From Treponema sp. (GTDB lineage Bacteria; Spirochaetota; Spirochaetia; Treponematales; Breznakiellaceae), in assembly GCA_031255285.1 (NCBI GenBank), contig JAIRSU010000035.1, forward strand, positions 1 through 33,516: 33,516 nucleotides of DNA, written 5' to 3'. The notes below the pieces were generated by a model, which was given only the letters and a program-made list of their open reading frames with translations, was not told where the DNA came from and did no database searches. The position numbers were made by a program, and so were the translations under genes. Below, piece after piece: positions 19,501 to 28,028 of this stretch (its first letter is position 1; every line of letters begins with the position of its first letter).

Positions 19501-22500
19501 TCTTCTGTGTTGGCGCTCAATTGATCGCCCATGTTGAGGAAATTGTTTTCAGGAGGAGTCGTATCTTTGACGAAGGTCCACGCCGTCTGCGCGTTGTTTT
19601 GTGCAATGTCCGTTGCGTTAAGGGTGAAGGTATGGGAGCCGTCCGCCAGCGCCGTAAATTGCACCTTTGTTACCGTAATGGTAAAGTCTTTCCCGCCTTC
19701 GGTCTCATTGCTTGGCGTAAGGGAGATGCCCGCGACGCCTGTAAGGTTCAGTGTGTCGATATTCGCATCCGCGATGCTCCCCTTCAAGGTGAATACGACG
19801 TCGTTGTCGTTGTTTATACCCACGACGCTGTAGGCTGTTCCTCCATTATCATTGCCGCTCGCGTCACCTGCGAAGGTATTCAGGTTAAACAGGGGACCTT
19901 CCCGGTCAAGGTAGAAAGCTATATCCGGCTTTGCGGTTACGTTGTCGAGTGCGTCATATACGCGGATGCTTACGCGGCGAACCCCGTCCTGTACGGGATA
20001 AGTGGAATTCTCACTATGATAAGGAGAGCCGCTGTCTGGGTCATTCTTTGCTGGTATGGGTATGACCCAACTGGTATTCTTCGCGCCACCACTGCCTAGT
20101 TTGCCGCTTCCAGACCGCCATAAAGTCTTAGACGTGTCGTCTATAGCGTTCTCGTCATACGGGTCTGTGTCAAATCGATACTCAAACCGCACAATACCTG
20201 AATACTCATCCGTGAAGGTACCCCGCAGGTTTGCGTCCGTATGGCGAATAATATCGGTAATGGTTCCCTTGCTTTCCGCGTAAACTTCAAGCGCCTTTGT
20301 ATGAATCTCCGCAGGGGTCGCCGAGGCGTCCAAACCGTGCGCGGTCCAGCCAGTATAAGCGCTGCTGTCCGTGCTGTCGTCCGCTACTTCAAGCATAAGT
20401 TCCCTGCCAAGTACTACTTCTTTCGAGAGGTTTGAGAACGCTACGGCAGGACCTTTAACGTCTTTGTTGAATACTGTCTGCACAGTTCCGCTGTGCTCCT
20501 GCGTACCTACCTTGTCTACGGCTTCCACAATCACGGTGTAAGGACCGTCCGGCAAGTTAGCGAATGGGGTGCCGCTTGTCCATCCCCATTGCCAGTCCTT
20601 GACGGATGCTGCATCCGGGGTTAACGCCGCTTCGTCAAACTCGGTGGACGCAACTACCGTACCGGCGCTGTCCTTTACCGAGAGCGTGAGTCTCAAGGGG
20701 TTGGTTTCAGTCAGGCTTCCTTTTATAGACGGCGCCTCCTTGACGGTCGCGGCTATTTCATTGTCCGTCCCGACCGCGGTAATGGCTGGTACCGGCGGGG
20801 TCTTGTCTAGCGTGAATTGCACATACGGCGAGTTAAAGAGCTTATCCCCTTCGCCAACGCTCACTTTCTTTGCGCCGTCATCTGTCGCTTTTAGGCGTAT
20901 ATAATATACGCCGTCAGACATAGACTCGGGTAATCCCGTGGACCACTTGATTTCACGCGCACCAATTCTCGTCCGTATCAGCTCAACTCCTGTCAGGCTC
21001 CACTCCCCGAGTACGCCGCCGTTATCAGCCGCAAACTCAACGACAAGGCTATTCTCGTCTGCAAAGCCGTCATCGTCAACCGCTACTCCGCTCAAAATAC
21101 CGCCGGCTATAAAGTTTGCCGAAGCGTCCTCAACGTTCAAGTTGTCAAACGTCCATGTCGGCTCATCGGTGGACTGATTGACGATAAAGGAATAGTCCTT
21201 ATCCTCTGCGGGTCTGTAAGCGATAACATCTATATTGCCTGCTTTATCCATAGCGCTGATATAGAGCGTATACGCGGATTCGTTTTCAGTCCCTGTTTGG
21301 TCAAAGGCTTCATTATTAGTCGTGTCGATTAAGGGCTGCGCGGAGCGGCTGAAAGCCGTCCCGCCGGCGGTTTCCCATACAGGGGCCTCAGTAGCTCTGG
21401 GCAGTATCCAGTACTGCAAGGGGTTCCCCGCGGCAAGCCCGTTCTCGTCAGACGCGGAGACCGTGAACTGAATCACGCCGTTTACATAGTTCAGAACGCC
21501 TGAACCTAAATCACGGGTCGCCAGCTCAGTGAATTTTGTTACGTCAATCGAAGGCGCCGTGCTGTCAACAGTTATCGTAACAGTCTTGGACACAACTCTG
21601 CCGCCCGCATCTGTTACGGTGATAACATAATCGTATATCCCGTCCTCCAGATGTCCGCCTATCGTATCGCCGCCCCTTGCCAAGTCATTCTGGTTTAACG
21701 CAACGCCCCAAACCTTTTCCACGCTGTACCCGTTGATAGACGGATTCCGCGCGTTCAATACCCCGGTATACGAACCGCCGATAGTGAGTGTATTTCCGTG
21801 CTCATCCGTGTAGGTATCTCTATTGGCAGAATCAGCGAAGTGGTCGCTCACCGTATAGGAGTTGAAGACCTCGACCGAGTTGTCGCCGTTTATCCGCTTG
21901 ATGACGACGCCCGCGAGCCTGCCTGCCTCATCATCGGTATCATTCGAATTAAGTATATTGCTGTCAAACGCGGTGAACTTGATTGCAAATTTATCATTTG
22001 CATATTTCTCTGTCGTAATGCCTGTGTAATTGTCGTCGAGAATCTCCGGATTAGAGGCGTCTACATAGAAGTTCTGCACTTTCGCGGCGCTTCTGTTGCC
22101 CAGAACGTCTTCCGCAAACGCAGTGAATTTCAATTCGCCTTCAATAGAGCCTATATTAACGCCGTTCTTGAACCATTGGGACGTCCCGTCCGCTTCCTTC
22201 CAATCGGCGCTTATTGCGCCAATTGGAGCGTCATAGCCCGTTGCGCCTACACGGAAGTACACCTTGGATACACCCGCGCCATTGGTCCCATCATCTACAG
22301 TACCGGTAACGGTGATAGTGGGGGAGTTAAACGGCTCGTCTTCACCGGGCGATGTTATCGCTACGATAGGACCGCTTTGGTCCACCGTGATGGTCTGGGT
22401 CAGCCTTACGGTATGGTTTAAGCCTATGCTCTCGTCCTTAACTTCAATGGTATAGACATAAGCGCCCTCAGGATTAGTAAGCGGCGTGGACAGCCCTTCT

Positions 22501-25500
22501 GTCGATGGGTCACGGGGCAAGCCTGCAAGATTCACGGTCCATAACTTACCGTTTGTCTTGACAAGCTCTTTGCCTGTAAGCGTTATCTCTTCGCTGTTCT
22601 GTTTCACGACCAGAGAAGCCAATACATTGGTGTCTGTTACCTCTCCGTAGAGGGTGAAGGTCTCTTTAATAAAGGACTTGTCCGCAAGCGCTGTGGCGTG
22701 GTTCGTATCCGAAGTCTTGTGAATTCCTAACTTTGATATGTCTGGCACGGCACGGTCCACACCGAAAGTGAGAGTAGACGCGGCTGTGTTTCTGTCCGGA
22801 GTCTCCCCCGCCCACGTCCCCGACCAAGTAGGCGCACCACCGTTCCAATTCCCAGCGTTCCTATCAGGACCATTACCCGCCGCATCGTAGCCTATCACAT
22901 AAAGGACGTTCTCTCCTTCCTTGACCGCCGCATCGTCGTTCAATTCCATCATAACCGACCACGTATTGCCGCTTATAACAGCCTCCCGCCAGCCGGCCGC
23001 ATGAGCCGCCGCTTCTTTGCTTGCATCAAGCGGAGACGTCGGTACCGCAGGTACCTGCGTAACGCCCGGCTTCATAATGAAGTAATACACCTTCTGTAGG
23101 TCTTTTTGGCTGTTATCCCTCAAAGAACCGCTGAATGATGTGGTAACGCCTTCAAACCAGTTGTTTACGACAGGCTGTTTTATGGTGACAGTCGGCGCTT
23201 CATCGTCAAACTCAACTTTGAAATCGTCTATCATCTCCTTGTGGAATCGGTCGCGTACGATGATTCTTACGGTCTTGTTGTCGTTGCTTATACCTTTTAC
23301 CTCATACGTCCAGTTCCATTCTCCGGTGCTCGCATCATAATTCGCAGCTTTTAGAGTGATTTCCTCCGCAGTACTGGGATCAGGGTCTCTGATGATGAGA
23401 CGAGGCGACAGAGTCGGATCCTTATTACTATTGTCCGAAACAGTTCCAGTCAGGGTAAATGTATTGGATTGATAAGAATTGCGCACAGGCGCTGTAACGC
23501 TAATCTTGGGATCATCCGTATCAACTGCAAAGCAGAATGGACCAACCTTTGTTGTCTTTGCGGGCGTTACCTCGAAATCGCCGCTTGTGGAGTCGCTGAC
23601 CTCAAGTGTGAAGAAGTAGATACCTTCCGCAAGGTCTGCGTCTATTCCGCCGTTAAAAGCCCCGCCAAGAGTTTGACTGCTCGCATTGAAACTCACGGTT
23701 CCTCCGCCTGAAAGCCCGTTCAACTCAATGGTCTTCTTGTCGCTTTCCTGATCGTTTTCTCGCCAAATAACAAGTTTGGGCTTTACATTCGTTACATCAA
23801 TCGCATCGTCGTCGGTGAACGTCCCGCGTATCTTGACATCTGCCCCAAATAGATTGACAGGGGTTTGTCCCATCAAGTCGTCTACAGTCACAATAGCTGT
23901 ATCAATATCGATAAACGCAATAATCGGGTCGTCAGTACTCTGGTCAATGCGGAGCGTTGTTTTGGAATAGCCAAAGTTTCCTGCACGGTCCTGCCCCGCG
24001 ATATAGAGATAGACGTCCGTCTTATCGGTAAGTTTCTGTGTGTCAATGTACAGGGACTTGGGCTCCGAGGCTTTTACCATTACACTGCCGCTCTTGCCGT
24101 CATTGTAGTTCAGGTTCAGGGTATCCACAAACACCGCGCCTTCGTCAGTATTATTGTAAATCGCTTCCGCGTCCGTGAGGTCTCTGCTTGCTGATATGAG
24201 ATACTTGATTTGCCGCTTGGGATAATCTCCGTAGTTATCTTCGCCGATGCCCTCGTTATCAGAGGCGTTAAAGTTCACGCGCACAATGCCATTCACAGTG
24301 TAGACTCCGCTTGATTCGGCGACAGTCGGAGTTATGCCGGTAACTTCGATTTCAGGCGGGGTTACGTCTACCGCTATCGTAAAAGTCTGTGTCGCGGTCT
24401 TGTTCGCTATATCTTTCACCAGAATCGTATATTCGTAACTGCCGCTGCCAAGCTCTCCCGCACCGGTTCCGGCTTTTTGCATCAAAGTTGCACCCCACAG
24501 CTTCGTCCCGTTATAGCCGCTTTGTGTGCCGTATCCTGCGGCTGAAAAGTCGCCTTTGTAATATCCACTCTTCACCAGAACAGGCGTAACAGGCTCGCTT
24601 ATCCCGCCGCTCTTCCGTATTATGGAAACCGCGTCGGTGAGATTCAAGGCGTTGCTGTCAAACACACTGAACTTCAAGGTGAACTCTCCATTCACATAGC
24701 GGGTTGCGCCGACTTGAACAGCATTCTCCCACAGAACGTCGCCTATTTCCGGGTTTTCGGTATCAACCTCGAAACGAGTGGACTTTACCACTCCTGTATT
24801 ATGTACAGCGTCCCGCGCAAACACGTGAAGATACTGACTCCCCTGTTGCGTAGACGATAGCGTCTCTACAGCGCTCCACTTGGATCCGCCGTTAGCCAAC
24901 TTCCACCCATTGAGTGAGCTATCGTAATCCACGGGCTGAAGCGGCGCGGCTGCCGATTGGGTTATCTGATAGAATACCTGCTCTACCCCACTTGCGGAAC
25001 CTACAGGGCCGTCGACGGACGTACCATTTATGGACAAGTCGGCGCTCATCACCGAAGATACGGCAGGCGGATTCCCCTTGTTCTCAACTGGAAACTTTAT
25101 CAAATCCACGACCGGCGCTTCACGGTCAATCTGCATCGTGAGCTGTCCTTTAGCCGTCCTGCCGAAGCGGTCCTTGGCTTCCAGTGTAATCTGCCGATTT
25201 GTCTCATCAATCACTGTCTCTTGGTCGAACGTAATGGTCCAGTCGCCGTTCCCATTAGGCGCGACTGCTATATAATCCTCTTCATTCGGCTCTTCTCCAA
25301 GCGCATGAGGCTTACTTATCTTCAAAGCCGCGTTGTTTGCTTCTACCAGCGTACCTTCTATAGTGAGGACAGAAGCCGGGTCCACAAAGGCGTTATCCAG
25401 CGGCGCCGCTACAGAGATTTCCGGGTCTCTCAAATCCACCGCAAGGTAGTAGATATCGGTTTCCTTTGTTACCGCTCCAAGTCCATTCTTCGCAGACGCC

Positions 25501-27575
25501 AGGTCGCTCATCTCCAATGTGTAATAGTAACCCCCTTCCGGCAGCGATAGATGGTTCTCTTCCGTTCCCCCGCCTATCTCTTCACCCGCTTCGTTCCTCG
25601 CCATACCCATCTGGTCAAGGGTTATATCGAACTTTACAGACTTGCTGCCGGTAAGCCCGGGAACCGTATAGGTATATTTATCCGCAGACACGGGGGTCTG
25701 ACCTTTCTCTTCCTTCCAAATAGAGAACCGCAAACCGCCGCCTGTGTCTACATCCACATGGAGCGCATCATCGTCTTCAATCGTACCCCCCAGACGCGCA
25801 TTAACGCTTCCGAACACATTCGGTGTCTGGTACGGCGTCTCTCCTAATTCTGCAAAGCTACCCACCGGGTCGTTGGTAAACCTAAACGTAGGATAATCCG
25901 TTGACTGGTCAATATTCACCACCCTCTCGACAAACGCCGTATTCCCCGCCTTGTCCTGGGCTGTCAGATAAATGTAGAGCGGACTATTATCTCCATAGAG
26001 CGCCTGTCCATTGTCAGGGCGGATATACGCTGTATTTACGGTCATCCGCTTGGCAGAATTGATTGTAACAGGACCATTAGACGGATAGCTGTCAAACCAC
26101 TCGCCCTTCTCGTATAGTTCATCTGCGGAACCGGTTTGCGGCGTCTGATTCACATAGTATTTCAAGCGCCGTTTCCCATCGTCTTCCAAGCCCAGCCCGT
26201 TATCGTCTGTCGCCGCAAAGTCTACGAGTACCTTTCCGTTCACGTATTCGCGATCAGTATCCTCATCCCTTGAGGATGTGGGCGCTACGTTGGTAATCTC
26301 GACCGTCGGCGCCGCCGTGTCAATGATCACATTCGCATAGCTCGCCGCCGCTCTGTCGGCCCTGATACTTACCGCTTCCACATCAAAGTCGTAAGTATCG
26401 TCAGGAAATATAAATGTCCCCCCCCCCCCGCCGCTTGCGCCGTTTACTACCGCAAGATTTGCGAGGGCTGCTCCAGGTGTTATCGGGAGACTCTCAAACA
26501 CGACCTTGCGGTCCCCTTCTTCCACATCAAGAGTGATAGATGCCCACGGAATCCCGTATTTCACCCCCTCCTTGGTGAAGGTGAGGTTTGTGGAGTATTC
26601 ATTAAAGACGTCTACATATCCAGCATGAATCCCCACCGAATGGGTTACCTCAGCTCTTATGGTAAACGCCCCGTTCTGCTGTTGATTCGCCAGACGAGTA
26701 ATCGTTATCTTGGGCGCCTCGGCGCTGGTCGTTATATTCATCAGCGCGGAACCTGTCTCTGGATAGGTAGCTTCCAATCCATTAATGTCTACTATCTGGA
26801 ACCTGATATGGTAGAGACCGCTCTCCATATATTCCTTTGTGTCGAAAGTTTCATTACCGCTGTTGGTCGTGTAATACCGAAACGCGAAACTCTTCCCCCC
26901 CTCATTAGGCTCCGGGACAGGAGGCCGCATCCAGTCAGGCTCGGCTTCGCCGTCTTTCCACAGCTTAAGCAGGGGATACCCCGGCTCAACGCCCTGCAAG
27001 TCAGACGCAACCCCGGAGAGAAAACCTGAATTCAGCACCTCAGGCGCTTTCTCTGGATCTGTTTCAAGATTCTCCCAATCCAGTTTCGGGATGAGCAGCT
27101 CGACAGTCGGCAGACCGTTCTTCACCGTATATACAAGATCGTCGGACTCAAAAGGCGGGCGTCCAGACTCGTCGCGCGCCCTTATCTTGAAAGAATACTG
27201 CCCGTCAACGAGATTCGTTATCTCACGCGTATCTATAGAGACGTGATACAGCTTGTCGGCTGCATTATATATCGCAGGTCTCCAGGGATCATCCTTTATC
27301 TCGCCGTTGATATAATCGGTAAGTTCACTCGCAAGCACGATGGACACCGGGTTGTTTTTGGCGAGTCCCACGTCGTCCTCAGCCTTTATCTTGAATAACT
27401 GCTCGCCCGTGATAAAACTGCTCGGCAGAGGTTCTACTATTGAAGCGGTCGGCGCTTTTGTGTCAACCACCTTACCCAGACCAACATTTCCCAACCCTGC
27501 ATTCTCACAGGTCAAAAGGAAGAATACCAAAATAGCGATTCCCGCTATCCAGCCTCTGAAAGATCTGCTCTCCAT
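13518..27575 (-). CDS. Giant (4685 aa) surface lipoprotein with many bacterial Ig-like repeats and a beta-propeller-like C-terminal region
   Basis: One uninterrupted 14-kb ORF. Lipobox in GWIAGIAILVFFLLTCENAG. Repeated DxxAPxxxIxxP...VNGxxxVxFxAxDxxGL...AGNxxxxxxxVxIDQSTDxP modules. SD AAAAAAGGAG upstream of ATG. C-terminal blocks such as IPVIVYLVQ..LRYAYG / MHIVFMDSDNGDLVYVKG / KWADIAIDADGNPVVSYLDQ. Confidence 0.92.
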   Translation of the reverse strand: MESRSFRGWIAGIAILVFFLLTCENAGLGNVGLGKVVDTKAPTASIVEPLPSSFITGEQLFKIKAEDDVGLAKNNPVSIVLASELTDYINGEIKDDPWRPAIYNAADKLYHVSIDTREITNLVDGQYSFKIRARDESGRPPFESDDLVYTVKNGLPTVELLIPKLDWENLETDPEKAPEVLNSGFLSGVASDLQGVEPGYPLLKLWKDGEAEPDWMRPPVPEPNEGGKSFAFRYYTTNSGNETFDTKEYMESGLYHIRFQIVDINGLEATYPETGSALMNITTSAEAPKITITRLANQQQNGAFTIRAEVTHSVGIHAGYVDVFNEYSTNLTFTKEGVKYGIPWASITLDVEEGDRKVVFESLPITPGAALANLAVVNGASGGGGGTFIFPDDTYDFDVEAVSIRADRAAASYANVIIDTAAPTVEITNVAPTSSRDEDTDREYVNGKVLVDFAATDDNGLGLEDDGKRRLKYYVNQTPQTGSADELYEKGEWFDSYPSNGPVTINSAKRMTVNTAYIRPDNGQALYGDNSPLYIYLTAQDKAGNTAFVERVVNIDQSTDYPTFRFTNDPVGSFAELGETPYQTPNVFGSVNARLGGTIEDDDALHVDVDTGGGLRFSIWKEEKGQTPVSADKYTYTVPGLTGSKSVKFDITLDQMGMARNEAGEEIGGGTEENHLSLPEGGYYYTLEMSDLASAKNGLGAVTKETDIYYLAVDLRDPEISVAAPLDNAFVDPASVLTIEGTLVEANNAALKISKPHALGEEPNEEDYIAVAPNGNGDWTITFDQETVIDETNRQITLEAKDRFGRTAKGQLTMQIDREAPVVDLIKFPVENKGNPPAVSSVMSADLSINGTSVDGPVGSASGVEQVFYQITQSAAAPLQPVDYDSSLNGWKLANGGSKWSAVETLSSTQQGSQYLHVFARDAVHNTGVVKSTRFEVDTENPEIGDVLWENAVQVGATRYVNGEFTLKFSVFDSNALNLTDAVSIIRKSGGISEPVTPVLVKSGYYKGDFSAAGYGTQSGYNGTKLWGATLMQKAGTGAGELGSGSYEYTILVKDIANKTATQTFTIAVDVTPPEIEVTGITPTVAESSGVYTVNGIVRVNFNASDNEGIGEDNYGDYPKRQIKYLISASRDLTDAEAIYNNTDEGAVFVDTLNLNYNDGKSGSVMVKASEPKSLYIDTQKLTDKTDVYLYIAGQDRAGNFGYSKTTLRIDQSTDDPIIAFIDIDTAIVTVDDLMGQTPVNLFGADVKIRGTFTDDDAIDVTNVKPKLVIWRENDQESDKKTIELNGLSGGGTVSFNASSQTLGGAFNGGIDADLAEGIYFFTLEVSDSTSGDFEVTPAKTTKVGPFCFAVDTDDPKISVTAPVRNSYQSNTFTLTGTVSDNSNKDPTLSPRLIIRDPDPSTAEEITLKAANYDASTGEWNWTYEVKGISNDNKTVRIIVRDRFHKEMIDDFKVEFDDEAPTVTIKQPVVNNWFEGVTTSFSGSLRDNSQKDLQKVYYFIMKPGVTQVPAVPTSPLDASKEAAAHAAGWREAVISGNTWSVMMELNDDAAVKEGENVLYVIGYDAAGNGPDRNAGNWNGGAPTWSGTWAGETPDRNTAASTLTFGVDRAVPDISKLGIHKTSDTNHATALADKSFIKETFTLYGEVTDTNVLASLVVKQNSEEITLTGKELVKTNGKLWTVNLAGLPRDPSTEGLSTPLTNPEGAYVYTIEVKDESIGLNHTVRLTQTITVDQSGPIVAITSPGEDEPFNSPTITVTGTVDDGTNGAGVSKVYFRVGATGYDAPIGAISADWKEADGTSQWFKNGVNIGSIEGELKFTAFAEDVLGNRSAAKVQNFYVDASNPEILDDNYTGITTEKYANDKFAIKFTAFDSNILNSNDTDDEAGRLAGVVIKRINGDNSVEVFNSYTVSDHFADSANRDTYTDEHGNTLTIGGSYTGVLNARNPSINGYSVEKVWGVALNQNDLARGGDTIGGHLEDGIYDYVITVTDAGGRVVSKTVTITVDSTAPSIDVTKFTELATRDLGSGVLNYVNGVIQFTVSASDENGLAAGNPLQYWILPRATEAPVWETAGGTAFSRSAQPLIDTTNNEAFDQTGTENESAYTLYISAMDKAGNIDVIAYRPAEDKDYSFIVNQSTDEPTWTFDNLNVEDASANFIAGGILSGVAVDDDGFADENSLVVEFAADNGGVLGEWSLTGVELIRTRIGAREIKWSTGLPESMSDGVYYIRLKATDDGAKKVSVGEGDKLFNSPYVQFTLDKTPPVPAITAVGTDNEIAATVKEAPSIKGSLTETNPLRLTLSVKDSAGTVVASTEFDEAALTPDAASVKDWQWGWTSGTPFANLPDGPYTVIVEAVDKVGTQEHSGTVQTVFNKDVKGPAVAFSNLSKEVVLGRELMLEVADDSTDSSAYTGWTAHGLDASATPAEIHTKALEVYAESKGTITDIIRHTDANLRGTFTDEYSGIVRFEYRFDTDPYDENAIDDTSKTLWRSGSGKLGSGGAKNTSWVIPIPAKNDPDSGSPYHSENSTYPVQDGVRRVSIRVYDALDNVTAKPDIAFYLDREGPLFNLNTFAGDASGNDNGGTAYSVVGINNDNDVVFTLKGSIADANIDTLNLTGVAGISLTPSNETEGGKDFTITVTKVQFTALADGSHTFTLNATDIAQNNAQTAWTFVKDTTPPENNFLNMGDQLSANTEDAPFIFGDGSARIMGSTSDVTSGLKSLTYTLQAKNGDAWENRAENQPLTAAPTWNIVLGSGTGGLSLSDGVYRIKVTAEDRAKKTGDADAPNKTVNGTGLPEWIYFVLDTVNPELTVETIKQFYNGGVPLKGTASDANGVEKLEVWFNSSTQRETPQLDADGAWSITMPVDALAEGQQTINVTAYDKAGHTTTRQLNFALDTTQPHEVTVKQPGAPNRVIGSLTVSGVASDNNSVSKVFYQIGKPDLAETTAITTGKAYTITNLGSYDWTDVGAPTGAAIGTSFIATKTTPVDSGTVREWKDTNLDSGNVAEENYGNLSIRWSGGVYAWNVAFNEVKYFVNSNGLAAYDGANGAGERYGVKRYRYTSSSNDALVEYTDGNEAELTDNAPENNVWDIPVNVLIFDLAGNATPCEFIITVDPHMDKATSTILTPDGNQAVGGTVRLTGTSSDNNIVSSVWVRVSGAAHDETDVWVDPADKTKGYKNWSFSEWMADDADSAGDKWYDWTDGTGNPAADTTYAGTTSSDLHREPGVGWHAATIQSPGSGFVNWYINLNANGKLNPSGSDTERTVYIEVFARDTKSEGNYIDEQSSVNGNITRHILRFSSNVPIIENIKVTPQDGTPEDYTYQMQISKTVTITAEVKDSDGISDITVQPTGTAAPISVKDADGMIIDKLTVTAKVDAGNIISAGQSLTAGKRYYRVNAADGQSKTFTAGQNETADNMLYAADDSGYFTYHVNMAINSDELFKDTTGTYGLTLATMDDASPPLSASFAMSFQIDNYFPRADYTAAVTAVGDYTLRGTANDAPPSGSIQGLKSVVVYFSRTVGGNTTFYAPYGTKDGGAITHAVTTDDASSFTTVSARRWNGTMLADPADVKYPKYAATPSYSGYGIVIDSDESATGERDGDNFVEYWYDNAGSEKVWGATFDSTKIADGKITVHYIVEDRAGNRTYAEQDVYFQNNAPSITSLSLATPLVGTDFTNAGTKTISDRYLDTQFTVRNSMFRIGLNTNGGNGQKHYRVQYLTRSTSVATTLTKGKIYTIAQTNAGFDFKTVGAKDNAVGAPFVATKDVDATSLNGASVFEYTETSIKEEGDAGADNTISVDVDFDTGDFGNGKITDSEEYTVVRNGGTLVMGRTYRIEELGNTNWTSLTGLVNPEKGSTFIPSGDITLTGTGVAVSGSDRYFSVKVWDSTLTGGSEEDQLSDFVMLAVRVENADTRPPVTQLYDLNPKAENSLAASVNPVVTAGSTTTVQNTTKGSLYMRDGKISGHIEPRDGVGNGSDIATDKANIWLEHELDVDGNDTGIINPTGFAVDTVSGVVTLRGRAQDDQRITALYLDFGGTARLKILESDTDGKLKRPAGLVETDVGLYQELSIDGHLVEWTYRWDTGTLIGSVTTDTLGAITVTVRAEDASAPQNNAGAAVAGAAKGISADKTNTTDNADYNSIGLDLAPYITTLTRFKNSTGTTDADKAPVLRSKNGWFSFRRSNGDNERLQVEGFNLTDTNRLVIIDTANAGAGTPNGTYYYINVPAGATSGLVTYTAGNIEAVNNRNNNANSWNTSQEAIAGNDSSALWTDDRYVHLFDSHNIENGNNQGHFRNPTVVGSIVKPAMTINPTTGELWASWSSYLINGSAYNNGGTGGNNMPTYYSQNNGNGSAMSITWSADPPEDTDIAWDTSNTRWNMVVLENYMQTNYDMGGLTLIPGTRANAANHKGTWIERFNNTGNQMLLQFINPRIVHDGTRSHITYYDAKYQLLRYWNSDKNAAGNGNNIYGVIIDGTRTVGTGTDAGNYNAIDVNSTRIPVIVYLVQDKAAGTEKLRYAYGNQANATTFTTADVSTQGISTAGRYVSMRIDKNTTAGRQNVMHIVFMDSDNGDLVYVKGTPQGTTGAYSFADPIVIDSVGNVGKWADIAIDADGNPVVSYLDQGGIDSRTGLKMAIHNPAVFDSNGWDHVTLPGRYVVNDVRTQVECDTGAGRSWDAAFAYVSGDYYRISYYVK
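26418..26429 (-). repeat. Homopolymeric (G)12 tract on the coding strand of the giant lipoprotein gene
   Basis: The plus strand reads tgt-CCCCCCCCCCCC-gccgcttg. The coding strand is GGC GGG GGG GGG GGG ACA, encoding ...GASGGGGGTFIF.... Confidence 0.95.
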
Positions 27576-28028
27576 AAGAAACTCCTTTTTTTCTCTCTTT
27601 ACCGCGGATATTAAGAATAAAGAACTCTCAACATCTCACAACGCTTTCTGTATCTATATCCTTTGAAAAATCTATCTATGATTTAGAAACTATCATGCAG
27701 AATAACCCATTTCATTCAATTCATGGCTTCTCTTCGGTATTTCAAATGCCGTACAGCAGCGCCCTCAGGAACGGACTTTCCCAAAGCGCCTGTTTTGCGG
27801 ACGTCTCTTCATGACAAACAATGAGCGGGGAGGTGGGGCATATAACCCTCACATATAATCGACGTGAAAATAACTATTTGTACTGAACATACTTTTCCCA
27901 GATACGCCATATTTCTTAAAGTTTCCTCTTTTTGTATCAACTTATATCAATATACAAAGCCGCACTATCTCTATATGACCATGAGTGTACAAAAGAATGC
28001 AAGGGTTGTCAAGTGCGGTTTCTTCTTT

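Noticed and set aside
22735-22752. tgtctggcacgg match to the REP-like motif inside the giant gene
   Set aside because: Short match within a conserved reading frame (VPDIS) and not palindromic; likely chance.
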